DNA of 64,000 nucleotides from Armillaria gallica (taxonomy: Eukaryota; Basidiomycota; Agaricomycetes; Agaricales; Physalacriaceae): NCBI GenBank assembly GCA_037576215.1, contig JBANDB010000007.1:2325001-2389000 (forward strand), written 5' to 3'. The translations under genes and the position numbers were made by a program. Shown here piece after piece: positions 1 to 10,263 of this stretch. Within the stretch, counting starts at the first letter, position 1. Each line of letters begins with the position of its first letter. The notes beneath the pieces are model-generated. The model saw nothing but the letters and a program-made list of their open reading frames with translations, was not told where the DNA came from and ran no database searches.

Positions 1-2908
1 GAGCGGGGCGAGTCAGCCATGGACGTGGCTATTTGGACGGCATTTAGAATTTCCCGGTTCTCAGACTGGGGAAAAAACAGCAAACCTTCATTGAGTCTTG
101 CCGCGATGTATGATACCATCGGCTTGATGGTGTCTTCTTTAGAAAAGTTGGCTTGTGCGGCGGCTTTCAGAACTTCTATGAGATGCGGAATAATATCATG
201 CTGATACCATTCTGTCTGAAGGACAAACAGGAGTCGTCGGATTAAACCGAGCTTTGCCATGCGTTGCTTAATATTGAATGTCTTATATCGGCTGGTCTCC
301 AAGAGAGTGATGAAATGCTCAAGATACACTCGCTGGACTTCCTTGCGAGTACGCGACCAAAACTCAAAGTCCAACGCAATGACTTTGTATGCGACAGCAT
401 TCACTATAGTGGATTGTCTACAGATCTCATGAGTTCAGTTTTACGGTGAATTTGACATAACTCTTACTCAGGCGAGCGAAAGTTTAATCCCAGAGCTTCG
501 AATATCGTTTCAAAGCTTGTCATGTTGATCATTTGGGCCTTGGATCGCAGGATGTCTGTTAAAATGTCGTATCCACCTAGAGGAGAGGCTTAGGCACCAC
601 CCAGCAGCACTATCAGTAGGTTTGACTCACGTAAACGCTCCATATCCTCAGAGTTTTGCCAACTATTCCTTAGGCCGTCCATCAAGATACTCAACGCCCT
701 TGAAATTTCATGAGGTGTCTGCCATACTCGTCAGTTGCAGACCGAGGATATCACATATATAAACCGACCGTAGCCATTTGCAACAGATAAAGGGGTACGG
801 CAGCCCCACCAATTTTCCAGAGCGACATGTCCAGACAGGCAGCTTTTACAACAATGATGTCGCCTTGGACAGTGACATTCTTATCACTACCACCCGCTCT
901 TAAACTGCGAACAGTGCCTGATTCTGCTATATTGGAAGGAGACAAGGAGAAGATGATTGAAGAATTGCTGATTCCCAGTCCCTCTCTAATTGTTTTCACT
1001 AAAGGCAAGGACTCCGCCGAAGATACTTTCGACGCAGCTGTGGATATGAACATGTTCAATGACGTCGACGCTTCGTATGTTAGGAACTTGACCAGCGCAG
1101 GATCTTGGAAACTCCCTTGGTACCGAGGCCCAAGATGGTGGATTAAACGAGGCAAGTCGTCGCCTAGAAAAAAAAAAGACATCAGTGTTTGATGGTAATG
1201 TAGATGTAAAAGTACACTAACCTAACGGGCGCGCGATCAGATAAGCGGTCGCAATGCACCAACTCATCTGAGCGTCAGGGTCATTGCTTCCCACAACGTA
1301 TTCCACACTCTGCGCCGAAAGGTCGGGTCTGGGGTAAGCCCAGGTGAACGCCTCGACGAGGATACCGTCAATGAACAATCCTGATTTAACAATGATAAGC
1401 ACCAAGCAAAACAGCAAGACGTGAAACACACGGATACTTGGCTGTGAGGCCTTTTGAGGATAATGAACCAACGTAACATGGGTCCACCGGGTGGTACGGA
1501 TGCTCGACTTTCCGAGAACAGCGACCGACTTGTGTCCAGATGTGTGCAACTCGAATCTTCCGTCCGAGTTGAGGCAAAGAGTAACAATACTTGTAAACCC
1601 CGTCCGGACAGTAAAAATAGGGTGAGTAGTTGCTTTTGGAAGAGCTTCAATCCAGAACCATATCTACAAACTGGGATAAGTCGGAGAATAAGATACTTAT
1701 TCAAAACAAACCGCAAAAGTAAACCCTGTGACTGGTACACCTCTAACGCCGTCATGAACCATGGCAAATTCCGCAGGCGATTCCAAAGAAAAATGCTCCG
1801 GCCATCTGGATTTCATAGCCGACCTCACAATTTCGAGCGACTCTGTATCGAGACTTTGCTTTCCAGGTAGGATCGTTCTTTGGAACAACATTCTCGCTTC
1901 TGGAGTCGTCGCTCCCAGGTCCAGCAGACGACGTAGCAGCTTTTGAACAACTTGCTCCAGAATTCTAGCATCAGCATAGTACTCGATCACAGATTTGACG
2001 AGACCAATACTGCTCAACGTCGCCTGATTGCGATGGCATGTTACGCAGAGACGCTCAAATAGCTTGAAGAACGCGTAGTCCATAGCCGAGTCGTCTGCAC
2101 TAAGTTGTGGCCTGAAGTCCCAGAGTAGGCGAACAGCACCGGGCAGTTTGATGAGGCCAAGACGAGACTCGAACTCCTTGATCTTTTGATCAAGCTCCTC
2201 GACTGGAGTGCCTCGGAGGCTGGTAAAAATACCAGAGACGGAGAAATCGTTGAGCGACATGGAAAGAAGAAACCCCAAGGTCACGTCCACTGTTTTACTA
2301 TCAGCTACCAGGTCTGCCAGGGCCAACGCTAGTGAATCATAACCAACTGAGACCTTCGTAAATGATCAACAAACATACTTTGGTCTAAGTAGAACTCACT
2401 CTGAAATATTCGGCGTTCTCTGGGTGGTCATTAATTGCGTCAGATACTATCATGAAGACCATCCGGATGGTTTCCAGGACCTCGAGCAAGACCTGCTGTT
2501 CGGGTTCGCGGACAGGGCCATCATTGCATGACTGAATCGTCGACAGGACGTTCATTAGGACAACGAATCCATCCAGCTCGCGAAATACCGACTGGTTGGA
2601 GATGAGCGATAAAGTAGAAATCCGGCGGTGCAACAAACCTTTGTGCACGCGTCTTGCAGCATGATTTTTTGTATTTCTGTCAAAATCTGCACTACTTCAG
2701 TAAACGGCTCGTGAGGAACTGTTAGAAAACGCACTTCTGTCTTCTCTCGCGTCGTCTCACTTGTCTTGAGGTTCTCCATCGCATTCCGCATAAGCTCAAT
2801 CAACACATCGCGTGCAAAATCCTCCGGTGAAGTATCTTCATCGTGGCCAGAGTTTGGTGGTGAAAAGTCAAAATGAGCCTTCAACGGCGTGAGGAGAGTA
2901 CGGAGCAT
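1..2908 (-). CDS. BEACH-family (neurobeachin/LYST-type) scaffold protein, N-terminal part
   Basis: This is the 5' part of a large gene that runs off the left edge. BEACH proteins are cytosolic scaffolds for vesicle and vacuole traffic. The ATG at 2908 opens exon 1 (2908-2639, MLRTLLTPL). A 47-nt intron leads to exon 2 (2591-2400, [18 protein letters not shown]), then exon 3 from 2353 ([13 protein letters not shown]). Farther left lies a ConA-like lectin stretch: [26 protein letters not shown], then [11 protein letters not shown] after an intron starting C|GTGTGT, and [10 protein letters not shown]. Next come [18 protein letters not shown] and the helical repeat portion ([29 protein letters not shown]). 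The PH, BEACH and WD40 parts would lie outside the window, so the family call rests on these N-terminal motifs. I see no frame break. The hAT copy at 3303 sits 394 bp upstream of the start. Confidence 0.75.
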
Positions 2909-3302
2909 AGTTTTCTGTCGCGTCTCATCTCATTTAGATTGAAATCTGTAGTCTGAGAGACGCCGTGGCGTTCGAAATACGGACAGGATTTGGACCTTGG
3001 TGGCGGAAAGTAAGGTCTACCCGGGGTTGTGGCCAGACGCACCGCTTTGCAAATTCAAACTCCGCCGTGTTACTTCCCTTTTTGGATTCCAGCTTGTTCG
3101 ACGGTTATTCGGGCCGGAAGCCGGGGCGACCTTATTGTCTTTGTGCTCCCACGTCTGGCTTTTAGCAATGCACTGAAGGTAAGGCAATTCGAAGAATTTC
3201 CCCTCATTCTGACTAAAATACGTCTGTTAAGTGCGTACGGTTGATACAACGCTCTCCACCGCAGCCTGTTACGATCTTGACCCCGAAGAATACATTTCTT
3301 AT
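2909..3302. other. Upstream region of the BEACH gene, truncated by hAT insertion
   Basis: There is no convincing gene here. Before the transposon inserted, this stretch and the 61 bp at 7413-7473 would have formed the shared spacer between two divergent genes, the BEACH gene and gene A. The last eight bases (3295-3302, TTTCTTAT) are the left target-site duplication of the element. Confidence 0.6.
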
Positions 3303-3322
3303 TAGTGTTGCCGTGGCGCGGC
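3303..3322 (+). repeat. Left terminal inverted repeat of hAT copy 1
   Basis: These 20 bases are the exact reverse complement of 7393-7412. The TAGTGTTGCC start resembles known hAT termini. Confidence 0.95.
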
Positions 3323-3971
3323 TAAATATGGCGCGCGGGCCGAGCCGAGCCACATTAAGCCTAGCCGAGCCGTAATTTTGGCTCGTGGCTGACAAAGGCT
3401 TGAAGCCGAGTTTAAGCCGGCGCACGTGGCTCACGCTCGGCTTCGCCATGGCTGAATGCCAAATTAGGATAGCGAACGCGTAATCTCCTTTCCTTCGTCG
3501 TCGTACTCCCATCCGTCATCCGTACAACCTGGAATTCCTTTCGTTACTCTGTAGCCTCGCAATACATATACTTTCAGCCTATTCTCTACATGTGTGACAC
3601 TTCTCTTCGGCTTGACTGCCGCCACAGCTGCCTGTTCAACCAACTCCAAGGCCTTGAGGATGATGGCAAGTAAAATAGGCACGAATTTTGCAGTGACGGT
3701 GCGCAATCTATCTATTGTGCACCCTCGTTGACTTAATTTACATATTTTAGCCTCCCTTTTCCTTCCCAACCATCATTTCTGAAGACATGTACTATTGAGC
3801 TTCGCAAAGGCACGATGTCTCCCTGTTTCCACCATTGCTGACACCAGGACCGAATGTCGTAGTGTTTTTTCAATATAAAATGAGAGCTTTTTCTTTGGCA
3901 GAGCATTAATTCTCCTACCTCTTCAAACTGAGACGCGACGCTCAAGTTCTAAGTATCTTTGATTTCTCTTG

Positions 3972-6900
3972 ATGGCACGCGGTGTCCGTGGTAGCCGTGG
4001 TCGCGGAAGTCGCGGAGGTCGTGGAAGCGGTCGTGGTCGTGGTCGTGGTCGCGGTCGCGGGGGTGGAGTATCCACTGACATTGCCCCCCCAGATACACCA
4101 GATGATCGTACAGTGCATCCTGGAGGGGCATTGGAGTTCACTTTTCGCGTACCCGGTATGTCATATCTGAATATCTGTCCAAGTATAGCAAGCTTATGGA
4201 ATAATAGATTATCAGCAAGGAACTCCAACTCAACTACCCTCTGCTGAACAGCGTACTGATGAGTCTCCACCACCATCTAGTCGCCGTCGCAGACATCAAA
4301 ATGCCCCAAGCCCTTTCCATTCTGACGCCGATAACCCCTTTATTGAACGAACCCCACTAAACTCTCAATCCTGCCATACCGTTCAGTTTTCTGCTGGCGA
4401 AGAGGTGTTTAATTTTGATACTTCGCCGTCACCTTCAAGTCCTCCGCAAACGCCAACACAAAGGTCGCACAACATTCACCAGACTCCACAGAGCCACCGT
4501 GGGCGCCGTCGGGCAAGGCAACAGCGGCAACAAAAGAAGAAAACCAAGCAGACGGCTGACATCTACCCTTTCTTCGAAGAGTACGAGGATCGCATGTATT
4601 GTATTCTTTGCAAGTACGTTGCTGTTATAGTATCTCTTACATTGACCTATCTTAGACACTGTACTTAGGTCAGAAAACCATGGAACATGGTCAACCTCGT
4701 ACGCTTGCGATACATCAACAGGCAACTGGCGTCGTCATCTGTACCGAGAACATGTTGCCCTATGGGTTGAAGCATGTGATCGGATGGGTGTCGAAATAAT
4801 TGCCCCCGCTGCTTTGGATGCCATCAATGAATATCGTGCGTCGAAGGGACGGCCTGGAGTGCAGAAATCGGTGCCCACAAATCTTGACGCTGCACCATTT
4901 TCTCCAGAAGCATTTGTCAATGCATTGATTGCCTTCATTGCTGCGACCGATCAGGTGGGTTATATATTATTTATGTATGTTCGTTCTCGTACTAATTATT
5001 TATAGTCGATCAACATTATTGAATCTCCTGAACTGCGTCGCATTTTTCTGATGCTTCGAGAGGAACTGACTGATGATGATATACCTCACCGAACTCATCT
5101 ACGAGAGTGTATCATGGAGACATGGCAGGAGCATCTCCAGCAGCTCTCAAAAGATATGTTGGTATGTGCTGTAGTTTAAACATTGTTTTTTTTATCCTCA
5201 AGATTACCAGGGTGCACTTGGCAAGATTTCGTTTACGTGTGATCTATGGACGAATTCAAATCTTGTCCCGTTCATGGCCGTTACAGCGCACTGGATCGAG
5301 ACGAAGAAGATACCTGTTCCAGGAACAGGCGAGATGAAGTATTCTCTTTCCCTTCGAGCGGATCTAATTGGATTCCACTGTGTCCCTGGCCATCATGATG
5401 GCGAACATCTTGCACATGCGTTTCTTCTTATTTTGGATCGGTTACGGATTGCAATCAAGGTGCCCTATACATTGTTTCAACGTTGAGAATCTGCTAAATT
5501 GACATTGTTTTTTAGATTGGCTGGATCAGCCTTGACAACGCTTCAAATAATGACACGTTTATGCGTTTTCTTGAGTCAGAGCTGAGGCGCCGACACATTC
5601 CATTTGATGCCATCAAGCGACATATCCGGTATGTTCAGATGATTAAAATATCGCTATATAATCCTATGATGATTCCTATAGGTGCTTTGCACATATCGTA
5701 AATTTAGCATGCAAAGCCGTTCTTGGTGCTATCACTGATCTTGAATTTGCGGCGTCAGACGCTGCGGATTTTGAACCTGCGTCGGAGGAAGCAAACACTT
5801 TTGGAGCTGTGCTTCAACGTGATCCAATCGCGTTGGTGAGAACCCTTGTCCGAGTTGTATGTCTCAAATCAATCAGTAGATTATCTTCTGATCTGGGTAC
5901 CCTCTTAGATTCGTGCTTCGTCGCTTCGGCGCCAGTTCTTTTCTGAAGTAGTTGCCGCTCTCAAGCTAAATAACTTACAGCTACTCCCGCGATGTGATCA
6001 CTCGCTGGTCATCGACTCTTTTGATGATTGATCGGGCACTCTATCTACGACTGGTTAGTTCCTCTTGTTCACTATGGGATTTGTGTCTGATTTGCTTAGG
6101 CTGTTGATAAATTCCTGGATGCAAGAGAGTTTCCTGAACTGCGAAAATACAAGCTCGGTGACACAGAATGGAATGCCTTGGCTGACTTCAAGGAAATCCT
6201 CTCTGTGTGTTTGATCCTTCTCTTCTATTTAGCTGACATTGATGCCTGTATGATTAGGTCCCGCATTCCTTTCAACAATTGCTATCTACAGAGAAGACAC
6301 CATGTATCTGTAATACGATTCCTGCCTTCGAAGCTATGAGGACCATGTGGGAGAATAAGCGGCTCGACTTCCCGCATCTTGCCGACATTATAACAGCCGG
6401 CCTCAATAAACTTGATGACTATCGTGAGCGAGCTGATGATGTCCCAGTGTACTTCTTCGCTATCTGTAAGTGCTTATTCTTTGATGAATATCTCTATTCT
6501 GATGCCTAACAGTAATCAATCCTATGCACAAACTCATGTGGTTTCACCGGCATATACCAGAGAAGGTTCAAGATATACAGGTAATGTTCATTGAAACAGT
6601 GAGTCCAGTACCTACTGTCAGATAATCTACACATCCTTATGTTATTCATTATTAGCTTCAGTCATATTATCGAACAGCAGATGTCCATCACCAGACACCT
6701 GTGCGCCCAGCTACAACAGCCCTTGCACGTGCGGCTGCTATTCTTGGCATGGATACGATCAACGAGGCAGATAATTCACACCGTCAAAGTTTGGAGACCG
6801 AGGTGAATGCTTATCTGTCAGAGCCGCGAAGCAGCGTCCCTGTTCTCAAGTACTGGGAGGTAAGAGTACTTATATGTGTTCATTATATCAGTGTCTCAGT

Positions 6901-7233
6901 ATCTTATTTTCAGGATAATCAACATCGCTATCCGACATTATTTGCTTTTGCTCTCGATGTCCTACCAATTCAAAGCACATCAGTGCCTTCAGAACGAGTT
7001 TTTCTAGTGCGAAAGAGACAGATGCGTTGCGACGAAACCGGCTAAGTCCGGAAGCGATGGAAGCACTTCAGATGTTGAAGTTTTCCATTCGGAATGGGCG
7101 GGGACTCAGTTTTACACATGACATGGATGAGGAAGTGCAGCTACAGGAACTGGAAGAGTTAATTGGTCATCAGACTTCTGTTCCGGAGGATATGCACGCA
7201 TTTATCAAGTCGCTAGCAGGTGAACTCGGATAA
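3972..7233 (+). pseudogene. hAT transposase, copy 1, two frameshifts
   Basis: The reading starts at MARGVRGSRG (ATG 3972), followed by an RG/GR-rich tail of about 30 residues. A BED-type zinc finger follows (YCILCK, then RRHLYREH: C-x2-C and H-x4-H split by an intron). The RNase H-like core shows CDLWTNSNLVPFMAVTAHW and ISLDNASNNDTFM. The C-terminal dimerisation region is YPTLFAFALDVLP, SVPSERVF. The gene has about a dozen introns. Compared with the copy at 23867-27128 there is one extra C near 5987 (CTCCCGCG against CTCCGCG) and one T fewer in the run near 7001 (five against six). The first leads quickly to a stop, and the second destroys the dimerisation domain. This copy is therefore probably non-autonomous unless the indels are sequence errors. 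Confidence 0.85.
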
Positions 7234-7392
7234 TATAGTCTTTTTGTAATCAATTTCCTTTTATGATGATGCGCCGTGGCCTGCGCCTTTAGCCGACTGA
7301 GCCGAGCCTTAGCCGCATCCAAATTTATGGCTAGGCGCGGCTCGGCTTAAAAAAATTCCAAAGCCGTCATTGGCCGAGCCGCGCTGGGTTTC

Positions 7393-7412
7393 GCCGCGCC
7401 ACGGCAACACTA
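7393..7412 (-). repeat. Right terminal inverted repeat of hAT copy 1
   Basis: This is the exact 20-bp inverted match of 3303-3322. Confidence 0.95.
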
Positions 7413-7437
7413 ATTCGATAAGAATTTCTTATCGAAT
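7413..7437. repeat. Perfect 12+1+12 palindrome abutting the hAT right end
   Basis: ATTCGATAAGAA, one T, then TTCTTATCGAAT. The right half holds the target-site duplicate (TTTCTTAT, 7425-7432). The left 12 bases are an inverted copy of the flanking host sequence placed between the transposon end and that duplicate. hAT transposases create hairpin-capped flanks, and inverted duplications are a known repair product of such hairpins. Confidence 0.85.
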
Positions 7438-7473
7438 ATACCTCCGGGATCTATACTGCATCCCACTTTCGAC

Positions 7474-8945
7474 ATGGTTTCCGGACGTCCAATCTTACTT
7501 ACTGTTCGAGTGATTTATCAACCCGGCAAGGCTGCAATCTTCTACCCCGGAGGCTTGGACAATGCTCTGAAGTTTCTCCTCGCTGACTTGTCATCTCTCT
7601 CCCTTCCCCATCCCGAGGAGTCTAATGTGCGGATATTGCTAACAGGCGTCCTAGAGCTGTACTGGGAGACAACTGAAGGCAGCGTATGTTACATATCCTC
7701 CTCATTCTATTGATCCCATGCACTGGTAATAGGCTTTACATCACACTCTAGTGAGGAAACTCGCAAGCCCGTCAAAAGACTGGTTGCAGAGTTTAACAGG
7801 CCAGTTGATGTACGAGGAAATACCTTGTTGAAGATGGCCCACACTCACACGAACTTCTCAGCCATTCGATGGCATACCAACAGGAGTAAGACGTCCCCTC
7901 CGTCCGCAAGTTCCGCACTCATCTCTTGACAGAGTCGAAAAAACACTCAAAGATATCCCATCTACTCAGCTGGACTCTGACAATCATAATCGTGTCTGCG
8001 TGAAGAGAAAAGGTCGCCAGTGTATACCTTCCCTGTCGACTGACTGTCCACCTACTATCTCCGGGACTGCTCTTTCGACAACCTCTGCCGAAGTGGTCGA
8101 GTTTTCACCAGCCAGCCTTCACATGTCTACCAATGCCACCCCTTCACGAGAGCCCACTGCGCCGCCGTCAAGCGCGCCGGTGTCCCCCAAAGATGTGACA
8201 TCAACGGAGGATTCTCCGACGTGCCAAAGCCATACTGAAAATGTCATTGAAACAGAATCCGGATTAAAGGTAAGTGTAGCCACATCGCCAGAACACGTGT
8301 GACTGAAATACACGAATATTCTTGTAGCCGTCACTTTCCCACAAACCCGCAAGTCTGCTGCCACCCCTCAGCCAGTGCTCTGCACAGACAAGTCTATCAA
8401 CCAACAATACCCCCACATCTACAGAGGAAATGGCACCTTCACATGTAAGTCTTCCATTGTTCAAATACGCTAATACTAAGCGTTTATTGCTAGACGGGTA
8501 AGCGAACATGGTGCCCAGAGTCTGCGTCGACACCACCACCGGCGAAACGCGTCTATCGTGAACAAGAAGTTACGCGATTGATGCAAGAGTTAGAGCATCT
8601 CAATCAAGAGGTCGCCAGTCTCGCCGCAAGGCAAGCAGAGATAAGGGGAAAACTGCAAGACGCAGGCGCTACCGATATCCCTGCACTTGATTCCTCTGCG
8701 GAGAGTTTTGGTTCGTGCCACCTGTTACAAAATTTCATGCCCTTACACCCATATGATTTTCAGCTAGTCGAATCCGGCTGAGAGCCCTGGAAGTAGAAAT
8801 CGAAACAGAACGGCAGAAGAGGCTTGAGTACGAGCTGGTACTCGGGGACATTCGGAGGGAGTGCAAGGTCCCGTTCATCGTCCCCTCTTTGCTAGATGCT
8901 TTCATTGAAGTCTCCAAATTGACTAATGCTGCTGTGAAACCCTGA
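7474..8945 (+). CDS. Unrecognised family, paralogue A (PPPAKR/coiled-coil/DIRREC protein)
   Basis: I do not recognise this family. ATG 7474 opens MVSGRPILLTVRVIYQPGK, an N-terminal module of about 70 residues ending GVLELYWETTEGS at a phase-0 intron. The next exon gives ETRKPVKRLVAEFNRPVDV. A Ser/Thr/Pro-rich middle follows, then GKR...TPPPAKRVYRE, a basic nuclear-localisation-like patch. A coiled coil comes next (LEHLNQEVASLAARQAEIR), then a phase-1 intron and the last exon (RALEVEIETERQKRLEYE, DIRRECKVPFIVPSLLDAF, SKLTNAAVKP) with stop at 8943. Genes B (13916-16264) and C (20207-21523) share the N-terminus, PPPAKR, coiled coil, C-terminus and both intron positions. A nuclear role is only an inference from the basic patch. 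The start lies 62 bp from the hAT end, so its original promoter may have been displaced. Confidence 0.7.
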
Positions 8946-9370
8946 TTTAGGATCGTGGGGCACAGCATTCGATAAATCTCTTGGATGTTGGTAACCTTCT
9001 GGCTGTCCTTCGAGAGCTTCGAAGCGTTCACAGGCGGGTTTGTAACCAATATAGTTGTAACGAAACAATAATGCATACGGCATTCTCAATAAATAAAGCA
9101 TGGAAAATAACGGTGACGAACTCATCCCAGACTGGATCAGGTGGATGCGGATGTCAGTGTGGGGAACATTCAAGGCGCTGACAAGTAGGGAATGCCGATA
9201 TTGGCACACCACGACACCCCTTTTGTTCTAAGCTTGAGCCTGACCTGGTTTAACGTAGCGGTTATATTGAAACACAGAAGTTTCAGTATCCAATGCTGTC
9301 TTGCATCAACAGATTTCAACCACCTTGCTCAGCTGTCTTAGGCTTTACACGCCCCCTCCACGACCTCCCA
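8946..9370. other. Intergenic, no gene seen
   Basis: This stretch holds the presumed 3' region of gene A and the upstream region of the next small gene. I found no repeat or RNA signal. Confidence 0.5.
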
Positions 9371-9855
9371 ATGTCCGATTCGGTTCAAACTCCCTCAAGC
9401 CCTAACATTAAACTTGATGCCTCGGGGTCATCTGTGCCAGAAGAGCATCCAATCGCCTCTGAATACCGCGAGTGGGGGGTATTTCTCATCTGCCCTACAA
9501 AACTTTTGCGCTAGTTCTGATGGCACTCATTACAGCTTCGTATCTTCGCAGCCCAGCCCAAGGCACCTCCAGATCTTGACTTGACGGCAAGATCCATGTA
9601 TCTCTGCTTTTAAAGGTGCTGAATGGGAGATTGTTCTAGGTGCATAATGCAACGCAGCATGCACGCCGAAAGGCATATGAAGCCGAAGCAAATGCTGCAA
9701 TGAAAGATGTAATCGAGGAATACAACAAATGGCGAGCGGAATATGAGAGTGAATTATGTGCGTCTTGATTGTTCTCGTATTCATCAACTTTAATGCTCGC
9801 TTGATCAGGGGAATGGTTCAAGAGTTGTGGAGAAGACGAAGAACCAGACTTCTGA
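9371..9855 (+). CDS. Small hypothetical protein, partly resolved exons
   Basis: ATG 9371 gives MSDSVQTPSSPNIKLD and EEHPIASEYREWG, ending at a GTATTT donor near 9479. A middle exon reads LRIFAAQPKAPPDLDLTARS. A later exon reads HNATQHARRKAYEAEANAAM, then KDVIEEYNKWRAEYESEL, a charged helix. An intron (GTGCGT...GATCAG) joins to WEWFKSCGEDEEPDF and a stop at 9853. The junction between the middle exon and the HNATQ exon could not be put in frame cleanly, so the gene may have one more mini-exon or may be decaying. No function is assigned. Confidence 0.4.
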
Positions 9856-10263
9856 GGAACTTCGATATGCTGTCTTATTCAATTCTACATTATCACTCGA
9901 CATGTCGACTTAGAAAAATTGTTACTTCATTGTATAGTATGTACCCCTCTTTGCGTCACCACATCAGTCTCCTTTTGCCGCTCGGATTCGATTGTGTTAC
10001 CTACGGACTGCAGACGCGACGCCGGAGACTGGTGCGAGTTACCATTCGAAATATGAAAGCCTCTCCGAAAGCCTCTCCATAATGCAATACAGCATTGAAG
10101 TCTTTGGGGTTAAGTCTGTGAATTTCTCTTGGAGATCGTGCTTACTACTTTGGATGGAATTGCACAATATCACTATGTAACCCAAAGACGACTCGCAAAC
10201 AAAAAATGCAGATACAGAGATGATATACAACGGATAACAAAATTCTCTCGTACGCGGACACAT
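9856..10263. other. Intergenic, no gene seen
   Basis: This is the spacer between the small gene on the plus strand and the convergent M28 peptidase gene. No clear element was seen. Confidence 0.5.

Larger units (their letters stand above)
3303..7412 (+). mobile_element. hAT-superfamily DNA transposon, copy 1 (frameshifted)
   Basis: This is a 4,110-bp element with perfect 20-bp terminal inverted repeats (TAGTGTTGCCGTGG..., 3303-3322 and 7393-7412). About 150 bp inside each end lie clustered GGCTCGG/CCGAGCC motifs, as expected of transposase-binding subterminal repeats. It encodes a BED-finger hAT transposase on the plus strand. Sampled stretches match the element at 23688-27797, which lies in opposite orientation; the detected differences are two single-base indels that cancel in length. 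The 8-bp target duplication TTTCTTAT (3295-3302 and 7425-7432) fits the hAT nTnnnnAn rule, but 12 extra bases separate it from the right end. Confidence 0.93.
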
